Shown piece after piece: positions 9,420-18,601 of a DNA stretch of 64,000 nt (positions are counted from its first letter, which is position 1; every line of letters starts with the position of its first letter). The notes beneath the pieces are model-generated. The model was not told where the DNA came from. It saw only the letters and a list, made by a program, of their open reading frames with translations, and did not search any database. Position numbers and translations under genes: made by a program. This DNA is from Roseimaritima sediminicola (GTDB lineage Bacteria > Planctomycetota > Planctomycetia > Pirellulales > Pirellulaceae), in NCBI RefSeq assembly GCF_009618275.1, contig NZ_WIAD01000006.1:135577-199576 (forward strand), in the 5' to 3' direction.

Positions 9420-10814
9420 GTGTGGTGCATGGTCCCGATCGAATTATTGGTGCGGATTCGCCGCATGCTTTGGCTGGGACACGCGCTCCCCTTGGGAGTG
9501 CTCCTGCTGCTGATGATGAGCGGATCATCGACGTTTGGCTGGTCGACGTGGGCGGCCCTGGTGATCGCGGTTCTGGCCTCGCTGGCCATCGGTCTGATTG
9601 GGATCCAGCGTGCACTGACGCCGGTTCTGAAACTAGTCGACGATGTGATCCGAGACAACGAGCGATTGATGCGGGACCAGTCGGCTTCACAGGTCACAAC
9701 GACGCTCGGGTATCCGTTTTCTCGGCTGGCCGAAACGCATCAAGCCATGCGGCAGGGGGTAAGTGATCGACAGCAGGACCTGCAAGCCGAATTCAATCGT
9801 TTGTCGGCGGTGCTGAACAGCATGGGCGATGGGGTGGTGGCGATCGACCGCGACGAACGGGTGCTGTTGGTCAACCGGGCCAGCCGCACGATGGTGCATT
9901 TCGTCGCCGGCGACGCCGAGGGACGGCCGTTCCTGGAAGCCTCTCGCAATTGGTCGTTGGGCGAGTCGCTGCGCAACTGTCTGGCGACGGGCCGCGTCCA
10001 GCGCCGAGAGATCCAAACCACGACCACTCCGGTGCGAACGCTCAGCGTGCGGGCATCCTGTCTGCCCGGGGACCCGCCCCAAGGTGCCGTGGCGGTGCTG
10101 CATGACGTTACCGAACTGCGGCGGCTGGAAAACCTGCGGCATGAATTCGTGGCCAATGTGTCCCACGAGTTGAAAACACCGCTGGCAGCCATTCTGGCTT
10201 ACACCGAAACGCTGCGACTGGGGGCCATCAACGATCAAGCCAACAACCTGGACTTCGTGGGCCGGATCGAAGAACAAGCCGAACGGCTGCATCAGTTGAT
10301 TCAGGATATCCTGCAGATCGCTCGGGTCGAATCGGGACAGGAGGTATTCCATTTCGTTGCGCTTCCGCTGGCGGAAGTCCTCGAAGCGACCCTGAAGGTC
10401 CATCGTGACGCGGCCGGTCACAAAGGTGTCCGCCTGACGGTCGACGTTCAGGCGGAGGCCACGGTGATGGCCGATGAAGATGGTATCCGCACGATTCTGG
10501 ATAACCTGCTGAGCAATGCCATCAAGTACACACCGACCGGCGGCGAGATCGAGGTGCGGTTGCAAGCCCGTGGCGAAGAGGCGGTGATCGAAGTGACCGA
10601 CACCGGTATTGGGATCGCCCAGGAGCATCTGTCACGCGTCTTCGAACGCTTCTTCCGAGCGGACCGAGCCCGGGAGCGGTCGATGATCAGCACGGGGTTG
10701 GGCCTGTCGATCGTCAAGCACCTGACGCAGGCCTTCGGAGGCAGCGTGACGGTGACCAGCACGTTGGGCCGTGGCAGCTGTTTCACCGTCACCCTGCCAC
10801 GGGTTGAGGGATAG
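9420..10814 (+). CDS. phoR: Phosphate-regulon type sensor histidine kinase
   Basis: 464 residues. Two membrane segments lie at about residues 20-60, followed by a PAS-like region (LNSMGDGVVAIDRDERVLLVN) and a HisKA-HATPase core. The H-box VSHELKTPLA places the phosphorylated His at residue 249. N-box DNLLSNAIKYTP, G1 DTGIGI, F-box FERFFR and G2 GLGLSI are all present. An ATG three codons downstream (9429) is an alternative start. It is the first gene of a same-strand phosphate module whose last gene is the cognate-looking regulator, which supports the PhoR assignment. The TAG stop is followed directly by a TTGTTGGTTG run. Confidence 0.9.
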   Translation: MWCMVPIELLVRIRRMLWLGHALPLGVLLLLMMSGSSTFGWSTWAALVIAVLASLAIGLIGIQRALTPVLKLVDDVIRDNERLMRDQSASQVTTTLGYPFSRLAETHQAMRQGVSDRQQDLQAEFNRLSAVLNSMGDGVVAIDRDERVLLVNRASRTMVHFVAGDAEGRPFLEASRNWSLGESLRNCLATGRVQRREIQTTTTPVRTLSVRASCLPGDPPQGAVAVLHDVTELRRLENLRHEFVANVSHELKTPLAAILAYTETLRLGAINDQANNLDFVGRIEEQAERLHQLIQDILQIARVESGQEVFHFVALPLAEVLEATLKVHRDAAGHKGVRLTVDVQAEATVMADEDGIRTILDNLLSNAIKYTPTGGEIEVRLQARGEEAVIEVTDTGIGIAQEHLSRVFERFFRADRARERSMISTGLGLSIVKHLTQAFGGSVTVTSTLGRGSCFTVTLPRVEG

Positions 10815-10840
10815 TTGTTGGTTGTTGGTTGGAGCGGGGG

Positions 10841-10870
10841 CTACTTTCGGCGGAGCGAAAGGCAACACTC
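10841..10870. repeat. Family C hairpin repeat, single copy
   Basis: CTACTTTCGGCGGAGCGAAA is followed by GGCAACACTC, the same unit that forms arrays at 24.8-25.0 kb and 35.9-36.1 kb. It lies in the 268-base phoR-pstS spacer. I looked there for a Pho-box-like pair of direct repeats and saw none I could defend. Confidence 0.75.
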
Positions 10871-11082
10871 GTTCTTAACGATAACTTCACCGAGTTTTCC
10901 GGCGGTGATTCGCGGCTGTGTGGTTCATAAGTGCTTGCCGCGTAACGGCTTGTGTTAGTCGCCGGCGTCGGCCTGCCGGTGCTGTGGTGACAATTCGGGA
11001 TCCGCCGATAGAGGTTTACAATTCCGGATATCACCCGCTTCCTTCTGCTTCGTGTTCGCTTTCCCACAGGTAACGTGACTCG

Positions 11083-12138
11083 ATGAATATCTACCGGACC
11101 CGAACCGCCCTTTGCATCGCGATGCTGAGTCTCCTGCTGGGCGGTTGCGACTCCTCCAGCACTCCGGGCGAGGCAACCAGCCCCGCCAGCGGCGAGTCCA
11201 GTCTGACGGGCGAAATCAAGATCAACGGCAGCAGCACCGTGTTGCCGATCGCCAACGCGGTCAAGGAACAATTCGACGCTGAGTTTCCCAACGTCGATAT
11301 CACGGTCGGCGGTGCCGGCACGGGCAACGGCTTCAACGAATTTGCGGAGAAGACCATCGATATCTCCGACGCCTCGCGGCCGATCAAACCGGGCGAGGTG
11401 GCGGCGTGTCGAGAAGGAGGCGTTGCGTTCGTGGAACTGCCGATTGCGTATGACGGCCTGACGTTGGTCGTTCATCCGGATAACGACTGGGTCGAGCAAC
11501 TGACTATCGACCAGCTGAAACAGATTTTCGTCGCCGGCGGTGGCGTCGACAAATGGAGCGACGTGGATCCGTCCTGGCCGGACCGCGAAATCAAAATCTT
11601 TGCCCCCGGCGTCGGCTCGGGAACCTACGACTACTTTCACGAAGTCTTGGCCAAAGAGGACAAGCGGCAGTTGCGTGAGGACATGACGCTGAACGAGGAC
11701 GACAACGTGCTGGTTCAGGGGGTGGCCGGCAACAAGGATTCGATCGGCTTCTTCGGCGTGGCTTACTACGAAGAGAACCAGGACAAACTGCGTCCGGTGC
11801 CGGTGGTCAATCCAGAGTTGAACGAGGCGATCGTTCCCAACAAAGAAACCATCGCCTCGGGTCAGTACGCTCCGTTCAGCCGGCCTCTGTTCATCTATGT
11901 CAACGCCGAATCTCTGAACAAGGCCCAGGTGCAAACCTTTGTCGAATACTTCCTGGAAAAGGCACCTGAAACCGCCGAGAGGGTCGGCTACGTACGCTTA
12001 CCCGAGCCGGTGCTGTCGCGCGCCATCGAGAATTTCGAAGCCGTCAAAACCGGAACGCACTTTGTGGACGCCCAGGGAAACAGCCGCAGTGGCTCGGTGA
12101 CCGAGATCTTTACCGAAGACAACCTGGTCAGCTCCTAG
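11083..12138 (+). CDS. pstS: Phosphate ABC transporter substrate-binding lipoprotein
   Basis: 351 residues. The lipobox LLLGGC puts the lipidated Cys at residue 22, followed by a Ser/Thr-rich linker. The mature protein starts with the PstS-type phosphate-binding block INGSSTVLPIANAVK. It also has GGAGTGNGF, ISDASRPIKPGE and GVGSGTYDYFHE, all typical of the phosphate-binding family. Ends eight bases before pstC, indicating one operon. Binds phosphate outside the inner membrane and hands it to PstCA. Confidence 0.93.
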   Translation: MNIYRTRTALCIAMLSLLLGGCDSSSTPGEATSPASGESSLTGEIKINGSSTVLPIANAVKEQFDAEFPNVDITVGGAGTGNGFNEFAEKTIDISDASRPIKPGEVAACREGGVAFVELPIAYDGLTLVVHPDNDWVEQLTIDQLKQIFVAGGGVDKWSDVDPSWPDREIKIFAPGVGSGTYDYFHEVLAKEDKRQLREDMTLNEDDNVLVQGVAGNKDSIGFFGVAYYEENQDKLRPVPVVNPELNEAIVPNKETIASGQYAPFSRPLFIYVNAESLNKAQVQTFVEYFLEKAPETAERVGYVRLPEPVLSRAIENFEAVKTGTHFVDAQGNSRSGSVTEIFTEDNLVSS

Positions 12139-12145
12139 CAACGCC

Positions 12146-13105
12146 ATGACGGGAACCATTACACAACCGACGGCGCTGACCAAACGCCGATTCAAGTCGA
12201 CCGCCTGGGCGAGTGTTTCCGAACGCCTCGTCCTCGTGGGACTCGGCTCGTGCGCCGTGGCAACGTTGTTGATCACCGTCGGCATCCTGGTGATGTTGGT
12301 AACGCAGAGCTGGCATTTCTTCGCCAGCGAATACGTTGAGTTCGGCGAGTTCTTTAGCGGTGGGCGCTGGACAGCTTTGCAGGCGAAAGAGATCGAAGAC
12401 GCTCGCTTCGGGATCTGGCCGTTGTTATCGGGAACGTTGCGGGTGACCGTGATCGCGATGGTGATCGCGTTGCCGCTGGGCTTGATGACCGCGATCTATC
12501 TGAGCGAATTTGCTTCGCGGCGGGTTCGCAGTCTTTTGAAACCGACATTGGAAGTCATTGCCGGAATCCCGACGGTCGTGCTGGGGTTCTTCGCGATATT
12601 GGTGATCAGTCCGGGGCTGCAGTGGATCAGCGGTGGTTCGTTCGACACCTTCAACGCCACCAGTGCTGGGATCGCCGTCGGCATCCTGTGTCTGCCGATG
12701 GTCTGCAGCCTGTCGGAGGACGCTTTGCAAGCGGTTCCGACGTCGCTGCGGGAAGGCGCCTACGGGCTGGGATGTACACCGTTTGAAACGGCTACCAAAG
12801 TCGTGGTGCCGGCGGCGCTTTCGGGCATCGTGTCGGCCTTTTTGCTGGCCTTCAGCCGAGCGATCGGCGAGACGATGGTCGTGGCCCTGGCGGCGGGAAC
12901 GCGAGCCACAGCGACGCTGGACCCGCGTGAGCAGTCCCAGACGATGACCGGTTTTATCGTCGAGATGATCAAGAGCGAGAGCGAGTTCGGGACGGTGCAG
13001 TATTACAGCCTGTACGGCGTTGCGATGGCGTTGTTCGTGATCACGTTTGCGATGACCGTCGTGGGACAAATGGTACGTCGGCGTTACCGGGAGTCCTATC
13101 AATGA
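12146..13105 (+). CDS. pstC: Phosphate ABC transporter permease
   Basis: 319 residues with six predicted membrane segments. The first is at about residues 33-55 and the last near the C-terminus (YGVAMALFVITFAMTVVG). The EAA-loop region reads LREGAYGLGCTPFETATKVVVPAALSGI and is followed by AFSRAIGETMVV, the usual PstC signature. Its stop codon overlaps the pstA start (ATGA at 13102-13105), so translation is probably coupled. Confidence 0.93.
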   Translation: MTGTITQPTALTKRRFKSTAWASVSERLVLVGLGSCAVATLLITVGILVMLVTQSWHFFASEYVEFGEFFSGGRWTALQAKEIEDARFGIWPLLSGTLRVTVIAMVIALPLGLMTAIYLSEFASRRVRSLLKPTLEVIAGIPTVVLGFFAILVISPGLQWISGGSFDTFNATSAGIAVGILCLPMVCSLSEDALQAVPTSLREGAYGLGCTPFETATKVVVPAALSGIVSAFLLAFSRAIGETMVVALAAGTRATATLDPREQSQTMTGFIVEMIKSESEFGTVQYYSLYGVAMALFVITFAMTVVGQMVRRRYRESYQ

Positions 13106-14397
13106 CGATGCCTGCCGCGCTGCAGCGAGATGATGCAAACGATCAAGCCGCCAAGGCTGGTCGTCGCAAATTAATCAGCCGCTGGTTCTACCTGTTGTGC
13201 ATCGCGATTGCGATGCTGAGCGTGCTGGTCCTGGCGGTGCTGCTGATTTCGATTTCGGTTCAGGGCGGTTCGCGACTGTCGGTCGACCTGTTGACCAATG
13301 CGCACAGCGAATTGCATCCCGAGCAGGCCGGGATGTGGCCGGCGATTGTGGGGACGTTGTTTGTGTGCGGCGTGTGTGCCTTGGTTGCCCTGCCCCTGGG
13401 TGTTGGAACGGCCGTATTCCTGGAAGAGTTCAAGCCTCGCCGTCCGGAGCTGCGAGTTCTGCGGCGGTGGATCCCGCTGGGGCAGCGACGTTGGGACGGG
13501 GTCTGCACGGGCCTGTACAAGGCGATGCGGGGCCTGCACGGATTTGTGCAATTGAATATCTCCAATCTGGCGGGCGTGCCGTCGATCGTCTACGGGCTGC
13601 TGGGCCTGTCCGTGTTCGTGTACATGTTCAATGTGTTCGGGCAGATCACGGTCAACGAGTCGGCCGGTTTGGAGCTGGCGGGTGTGCGTCACTACTACCA
13701 AGTCTTGACCCTGCAGCGCGGCGAAGTCGTGTTGATACCGCAGCAGGATCTACAGCAGGCGACGATCACGGTGACCGAACCGGTTGAAGCGATGTTGCCT
13801 TCGGGCGAACGGGTCACGTTATCGCTGTGGAAACCGGGCACCGAGAAACCCACCGAACCGGAGCTGCGGCGACGGACGGTGCGCGAAGGGGCCACCGGCG
13901 GACGTTACTCGCAGAAAGATTGGTACTACTTTCGGCTGCCCCTGGGCCGCAGTTTTCTAGCGGCCGGGCTGACCCTGGCGTTGGTGATCCTGCCGGTGGT
14001 GATCATCGCTTCGCAGGAGGCGCTTCGCGGCGTGCCTCCGTCGATGCGGGAAGCGTCGCTGGGGCTGGGCGCGACCACTTGGCAGACGACGCGGAATGTG
14101 TGCCTGCCGGCGGCCCTGCCCGGGATCTTGACCGGATCGATCCTATCGATGGGCCGCGCGATCGGCGAAGCGGCGCCGATCCTGGTGGTGTTGGGCGCGG
14201 CGATCGCCAAGAACTCCGGGCCCCAACACTTGATGGACGACGCGGTGACGATGCCCGTCTTGATCTATAACTGGGCAGGACGCCAACAGCAGGTTTACCA
14301 GGAACTGGCGGCCGCCGCGATCATCGTGTTGTTGGTGATCCTGTTGTTGGTCAATTCCCTGGCGATCTACCTGCGACAACGTCTCCGCCAAACCTAG
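13102..14397 (+). CDS. pstA: Phosphate ABC transporter permease with large insertions
   Basis: 431 residues, against about 280-300 for ordinary PstA. The permease core is clear: LAGVPSIVYGLLGL, and the EAA region MREASLGLGATTWQTTRNVCLPAALPGILTG ending GRAIGEAAPILV (family motif). Two insertions explain the length. One is about 35 residues (roughly 113-148, Arg/Trp-rich) between early membrane segments. The other is about 100 residues (roughly 178-280, hydrophilic, beta-rich), following GLSVFVYMFNVFG and preceding the membrane segment FLAAGLTLALVILPVV, so it probably lies outside the membrane. The reading frame is clean through both. Confidence 0.9.
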   Translation: MTMPAALQRDDANDQAAKAGRRKLISRWFYLLCIAIAMLSVLVLAVLLISISVQGGSRLSVDLLTNAHSELHPEQAGMWPAIVGTLFVCGVCALVALPLGVGTAVFLEEFKPRRPELRVLRRWIPLGQRRWDGVCTGLYKAMRGLHGFVQLNISNLAGVPSIVYGLLGLSVFVYMFNVFGQITVNESAGLELAGVRHYYQVLTLQRGEVVLIPQQDLQQATITVTEPVEAMLPSGERVTLSLWKPGTEKPTEPELRRRTVREGATGGRYSQKDWYYFRLPLGRSFLAAGLTLALVILPVVIIASQEALRGVPPSMREASLGLGATTWQTTRNVCLPAALPGILTGSILSMGRAIGEAAPILVVLGAAIAKNSGPQHLMDDAVTMPVLIYNWAGRQQQVYQELAAAAIIVLLVILLLVNSLAIYLRQRLRQT

Positions 14398-14409
14398 TGC
14401 AGAACGCCC

Positions 14410-15288
14410 ATGAACCTTCAAGTCCGACCCATGGAACCCAAATCCAAGAACCGCCCGCCGGTGGTGGAGCGGCCGCTTGCCAGTAAGGACGCCAGTGAGT
14501 CCGCCCGGCCGGCGAGGCCGGCCCGCATCGAGATCAAAGACTTCGACGCCTGGTACGGGGATTTTCAGGCGATCCATGGGCTCTCGCTGGACGTGCCACG
14601 CCATCAGGTGACGGCGTTCATCGGGCCGAGCGGCTGCGGCAAGAGCACGCTGTTGAAGTGGTTGAACCGTATGAATGATGTGGTCGCCGGGGCCCACGCC
14701 CAGGGACATCTGGTGCTCAAAGGCGACGTCGGCGAGGACGACGTCGACCTGTTGGCGCGTTCCACCGACGTGGTCGCGCTGCGGCGGCGGATCGGCATCG
14801 TGTTCCAGAAACCCAATCCGTTTCCGAAGTCCATTTACCAGAATGTCGCGTTCGGCCCGCGACTGCACATGAACATTTCACGCCGCGAAACCGACGAACT
14901 GGTCGAATGGGCGCTGAAGAAAGCCGCCCTCTGGGACGAGGTCAAAGATCGACTGCACAAGAGCGCGCTGGGACTGAGCGGAGGGCAACAGCAACGCTTG
15001 TGCATCGCACGGGCGATCGCGACCGGTCCCAACATCCTGTTGATGGACGAACCCTGTTCGGCACTGGACCCGGCCAGTACGGCTCGCGTGGAAGATTTGA
15101 TCTTCGAACTTCGCCAGCAGTACTCGATCGTGATCGTTACCCACAGCATGCAGCAAGCCTCCCGCGTCTCGGATCAAACCGCCTTTTTCTTTCAAGGCCG
15201 ACTGATCGAGAGCGGGCCGACCGAACAGATTTTTACCAGGCCACGCGAACAACAAACCGAAGATTACGTCTCGGGGAAATTTGGATAG
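14410..15288 (+). CDS. pstB: Phosphate ABC transporter ATP-binding protein
   Basis: 292 residues. Walker [10 protein letters not shown] at 72-80, Q-loop at Gln133, signature LSGGQQQR at 189-196, Walker B NILLMDE at 208-214, D-loop SALD at 217-220 and the switch His in VTHSMQQA are all present. The conserved domain starts near residue 40; the Pro/Arg-rich leader before it is longer than usual, and ATG 14431 is an alternative start. Energises PstCA. Confidence 0.94.
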   Translation: MNLQVRPMEPKSKNRPPVVERPLASKDASESARPARPARIEIKDFDAWYGDFQAIHGLSLDVPRHQVTAFIGPSGCGKSTLLKWLNRMNDVVAGAHAQGHLVLKGDVGEDDVDLLARSTDVVALRRRIGIVFQKPNPFPKSIYQNVAFGPRLHMNISRRETDELVEWALKKAALWDEVKDRLHKSALGLSGGQQQRLCIARAIATGPNILLMDEPCSALDPASTARVEDLIFELRQQYSIVIVTHSMQQASRVSDQTAFFFQGRLIESGPTEQIFTRPREQQTEDYVSGKFG

Positions 15289-15294
15289 CATCCG

Positions 15295-15987
15295 ATGACA
15301 AAACACTTTCAACGAGACATGGAGCGATTGCACGGTTCGGTCCTGGCCTTGTCGTCACGCGTGGAAGCCATGATCGACAAGGCCATGTTGGCCCTGTGCG
15401 ATCGGCGGATGGACCTGGCGGCGGAAGTCGCCGACGAGGATTACGACGTCGACCAGGAAGAGATTCGCATCGAAGAAGAATGCCTGAAGATGCTGGCCCT
15501 GCACCAACCGGTTGCCGCGGACCTGCGCCGGATCGCGGCAGTCCTGAAGATCAATAACGACCTGGAACGCATCGCCGACCTCGCGGTTAATATCTGCGAA
15601 CGCTCGCAAGGCTTCGTTCCCTTCCGGGAATTCGACGCTCCGCCACGCTTGCAAGAGATGAGTGCGGCCGCCGTAAGGATGCTGCGGGACGCGCTGGATT
15701 GTTTTGTCAAACTGGATGCGTCGATGGCTCGGCAGATTCGGCTGCGCGACAAAGAGGTGAACGAACACAACGTAGCGATCATCGAAATCCTGCAGGACAT
15801 GATGATGCAGGACAGCCGCTTGGTCGTGCCTGCGGTGCACTGCTTGTCCGCCTCACGCCACCTGGAACGCATCGCCGATCTGGCGACCAATATCGCCGAG
15901 GACGTGATCTACCTGGTGGAAGGGGAGATCGTGCGGCATCAACATGAGACCATCGAGGGGACGCCGGTGTCCGGAGGGAAGCATTGA
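15295..15987 (+). CDS. phoU: Phosphate transport regulator
   Basis: 230 residues, the normal PhoU length, built of two similar three-helix halves. The paired metal-binding motifs are visible as EEECLKMLALHQPVAADLR/NNDLERIADLAVNI in the first half and HCLSASRHLERIADLATNIAED in the second. PhoU links the Pst transporter to PhoR and represses signalling when phosphate is ample (family knowledge). Starts six bases after pstB. Confidence 0.93.
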   Translation: MTKHFQRDMERLHGSVLALSSRVEAMIDKAMLALCDRRMDLAAEVADEDYDVDQEEIRIEEECLKMLALHQPVAADLRRIAAVLKINNDLERIADLAVNICERSQGFVPFREFDAPPRLQEMSAAAVRMLRDALDCFVKLDASMARQIRLRDKEVNEHNVAIIEILQDMMMQDSRLVVPAVHCLSASRHLERIADLATNIAEDVIYLVEGEIVRHQHETIEGTPVSGGKH

Positions 15988-15989
15988 TC

Positions 15990-16679
15990 ATGGCCAAAGC
16001 GTCCGTATTAATTGTCGAGGATGATCGCTCGATCGCCGATGTGATCTCCTACAACTTGCGCCAGCAAGGGTACGAGGTTTTTCTCGCCAGTGACGGCGAA
16101 GACGGCATCGCCCAGGCCAAGCACCGGCGGCCCGACGTCGTGATCCTGGACCTGATGCTGCCGGTGATCGATGGCTTGGACGTGTGTCGCAGTCTGAAAG
16201 CCGACAAGGAAACTCGCAAGATCCGCATCCTGATGCTGACGGCAAAGTCTGAGGAGTCCGACCAGTTGATCGGTTTCTCGCTGGGCGCCGACGATTATGT
16301 GACCAAGCCGTTCAGCGTGAAGGTCTTGCTGCAGCGGGTAAAATCGCTGTGCCGCCGCGACCAGCCGGACAGCGACGACGGCGTGATTCGGGCGCACGGT
16401 GTGGTGATCGATCCGGTGCGGTTCAAAGTGACGGTCGACGACACCCCATTGCAGTTGACGCGCAGCGAGTTTCGGTTGCTGGAAACGCTGGCCGGTTCGC
16501 CCGGCCGCGTGTTCGTCCGCAGCGAGTTGCTCGACGCGGTACTCGGCGACGGCACGGTCGTGATGGAGCGGACGGTCGACGTGCACATCCGCGCCATCCG
16601 ACGGAAGCTGGACGAGAAGGCTCACCTGGTCGAAACCGTCCGCGGCGTCGGCTACCGTTTCTGCGAAACGGCGTCGTAG
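15990..16679 (+). CDS. phoB: Phosphate-regulon type response regulator (OmpR/PhoB family)
   Basis: 229 residues from the ATG at 15990, two bases after the phoU stop; a TTG two codons upstream overlaps phoU and is less likely. The receiver domain has acidic EDD at 10-12, phosphorylated Asp54 (VILDLMLP) and Lys106 (DDYVTKPF). The C-terminal winged helix (about 135-229) includes LTRSEFRLLETLAGSPGRVF and RTVDVHIRAIRRKL. It closes the phosphate module that begins with phoR. Its TAG stop is followed directly by TTGTTGGTTGATGGG. Confidence 0.92.
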   Translation: MAKASVLIVEDDRSIADVISYNLRQQGYEVFLASDGEDGIAQAKHRRPDVVILDLMLPVIDGLDVCRSLKADKETRKIRILMLTAKSEESDQLIGFSLGADDYVTKPFSVKVLLQRVKSLCRRDQPDSDDGVIRAHGVVIDPVRFKVTVDDTPLQLTRSEFRLLETLAGSPGRVFVRSELLDAVLGDGTVVMERTVDVHIRAIRRKLDEKAHLVETVRGVGYRFCETAS

Positions 16680-16765
16680 TTGTTGGTTGATGGGATGCGA
16701 GAACAACTTACTCCCGCATAGGCGCTGGAGTCCAGGCTTTAGCCGCCCGCGCCCCTTCACTCGAA
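16680..16765. repeat. Repeat-rich convergent spacer after phoB
   Basis: Begins with the stop-adjacent TTGTTGGTTGATGGG run, which can pair with GAGAACAAC at 16699-16707. Next comes GCGCTGGAGTCCAGGC, a short palindrome around CTGGAGTCCAG. It separates phoB from the oppositely oriented metallophosphoesterase gene and could fold in transcripts from either side. Terminator function is not shown. Confidence 0.45.
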
Positions 16766-16769
16766 TCGC

Positions 16770-17999
16770 CTAAGCCGCGCGCAGGACCAACAGGGCGAGT
16801 TCCGGCGGGCAGCGGAGCCGCATCAGGTGCACGCCGCTGACGCCGCGGCTGACGTGCATCGTGGTCGGCGCCAGGTAGAACTCGCCGGACGCAAAGCGGC
16901 TGCCGTGACGGCTGGGCGAGAGGATGGGCCCGAGGATCGGCAGTCGGCCCTGGCCGCCGTGGGTGTGGCCGGCCAGCATCAGTTCCACGCCGCTGCGCCG
17001 CGCCCAGTGGATGCAGTCCGGCGAATGGCACAGAGCCAGTCGAAAGTCCGCCGGAGCGGCGTCACCGCCCTGCCCCGCCGGGCCGTCGCTGGTTTCCGGG
17101 GCTCCCCTGGCCAGGTCCGGTGGAGCGGGAAACCAGGGAGCTTCGTTGCCGGTCAGGTCCACTGATACGCCTCGCAAGATTTTGCGGATCGTTCGTGAGC
17201 CGGCGTCGCGCCAGCCGATGCGGGTCATCGCGGCGCGAATCTGTTCGGGATCGGCCACGCGCGTGTCGTGGTTGCCCAGTACGAAATAGCAACCCTCTGC
17301 CGCCCGCGCGGACTGGAAACAGGGAGCAAGCCAATCGATGCAGCGGTCGACGTCGACGATGTCGCCGGTCAGAGCCATCAAATCGGGGTTCCACGCCGTC
17401 GCTCGTTCGACGACGTACCGGTAGTAATCCGGAGCGATGTGGCCGGTTAGGTGGATATCGGACAGGTGAGCTATTCTCAAACCGTCCAGGCGTGGCGGCA
17501 GACCCGCGACCGGTAACTGCTTCTCCTCGATGGCCAGATCGAGGATCTGATTAAAGGGCAACCGAGATTGCCAGCGGCACTTGGGCGTCAGCGCTAGCGG
17601 TTGGTCGGTTTGCCGAGCGACCCGCGCGTACTCCGCCGACTTGTCGACCCGCAGGTGTTGGAAGCCGAAGATCGGACGCGTCCACAGCCAAGCGATGCCG
17701 GGATAGATCCAGGTGGCCAGGCACAGCAGCGTGTAGGCGCGCAGGCCAGCGGGCATTGCCAGCCAGGGCGGTTCGGCAAACAACGCGCGGACCAAAAAGT
17801 CGTCATACAACGCGGCGATCACCAGCGGCGTCACCAAACACATAACCAGGAACACCCACACCAGTCGCTTGATGCGGCGGCGAGGGATGCCCAGTGAATT
17901 CAGGCGGTTGTAGATCGCCAAGTACAACCCGAAATGGCCGACGACCGCGGCCGCCAGGTAGGGCCACCAGAACCAAGAGGACAGCGATCCAGAGAACAC
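16770..17999 (-). CDS. Membrane-anchored metallophosphoesterase
   Basis: 409 residues. Residues 1-110 hold several hydrophobic segments (for example LVWVFLVMCLVTPLVIAAL). The calcineurin-like catalytic domain follows: SDIHL (Asp181, His183), TGDIVD (Asp213), GNHD (Asn243, His244), CHSPD (His325) and GHTHGGQ (His345, His347), which is the full two-metal set. The domain resembles the YaeI/LpxG-like group of membrane-associated phosphoesterases; the substrate is not predictable here. It starts 15 bases after sixA on the same strand, so the two probably share a transcript. Confidence 0.85.
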   Translation of the reverse strand: MFSGSLSSWFWWPYLAAAVVGHFGLYLAIYNRLNSLGIPRRRIKRLVWVFLVMCLVTPLVIAALYDDFLVRALFAEPPWLAMPAGLRAYTLLCLATWIYPGIAWLWTRPIFGFQHLRVDKSAEYARVARQTDQPLALTPKCRWQSRLPFNQILDLAIEEKQLPVAGLPPRLDGLRIAHLSDIHLTGHIAPDYYRYVVERATAWNPDLMALTGDIVDVDRCIDWLAPCFQSARAAEGCYFVLGNHDTRVADPEQIRAAMTRIGWRDAGSRTIRKILRGVSVDLTGNEAPWFPAPPDLARGAPETSDGPAGQGGDAAPADFRLALCHSPDCIHWARRSGVELMLAGHTHGGQGRLPILGPILSPSRHGSRFASGEFYLAPTTMHVSRGVSGVHLMRLRCPPELALLVLRAA

Positions 18000-18014
18000 G
18001 TTTGCCGACTCCCT

Positions 18015-18506
18015 TTAAAGCTCTTTGGGACGCTGCACCGCCAGCAGGCGGTGACCGCCATCGACGTCCAGGTTCGACCAGGCGTCCAGCTGCATCTCAA
18101 ACACGGCGACCGCGGCCGTAGGAAACGGCTGATAGGTTCGCGTCAATCGCTGGACCACGGCTTCCAGACCCGGATTATGAGCCAGCACCATCAACGTGTC
18201 GGCGCTGCCGCCTTCGCTGCAAACACTGTTCAGCAAGCGTTCCGGCGCGGCCAGGTACAGCTCGTCGCGGTACTGTGCGTCGACGTCCTGCGACCACCGG
18301 GCCGCCATCCGCTGGAGCGTCTCGCGGGTGCGGACGGCCGAGGAACAGAGCACGCGCTGCGGGACGTAGCCGTGTTGCTCCAGCCAGTCGGCCATGTGGT
18401 CCGCGGCACCGCGACCGCGCCGATTCAACGGCCGGTCGTGGTCGCCGGCCTGGGGCGCGTCCCAGTCGCTCTTGGCATGTCGCATGAAGATCAGGTGTTT
18501 GGTCAT
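18015..18506 (-). CDS. sixA: Phosphohistidine phosphatase SixA-like
   Basis: 163 residues, normal for SixA. A histidine phosphatase fold with the Arg9-His10 motif at the N-terminus (FMRHAKSDWD). NRRGRGAADHMADWL, LCSSAVRTRETLQRM and VLAHNPGLE (the second catalytic His) match the SixA branch. The family removes phosphate from histidines of signalling or phosphotransfer proteins; the target here is unknown. Confidence 0.87.
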   Translation of the reverse strand: MTKHLIFMRHAKSDWDAPQAGDHDRPLNRRGRGAADHMADWLEQHGYVPQRVLCSSAVRTRETLQRMAARWSQDVDAQYRDELYLAAPERLLNSVCSEGGSADTLMVLAHNPGLEAVVQRLTRTYQPFPTAAVAVFEMQLDAWSNLDVDGGHRLLAVQRPKEL

Positions 18507-18601
18507 GATTGAGCAGTGTCGCCGATTCGGCCGCGTTATACTAGGCTGTGTCCGCTGGGACGCTTTCTCCCCTCGCCCCGTCCACCGGGAGTGCTTAAGA
18601 C

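Noticed and set aside
10815..11082. Pho box upstream of pstS
   Set aside because: No pair of direct repeats with the expected spacing could be found by eye.
18537..18542. TATACT as a promoter for the propeller gene
   Set aside because: The only TTGAGC-like -35 lies 22 bases away, too far for a normal promoter.
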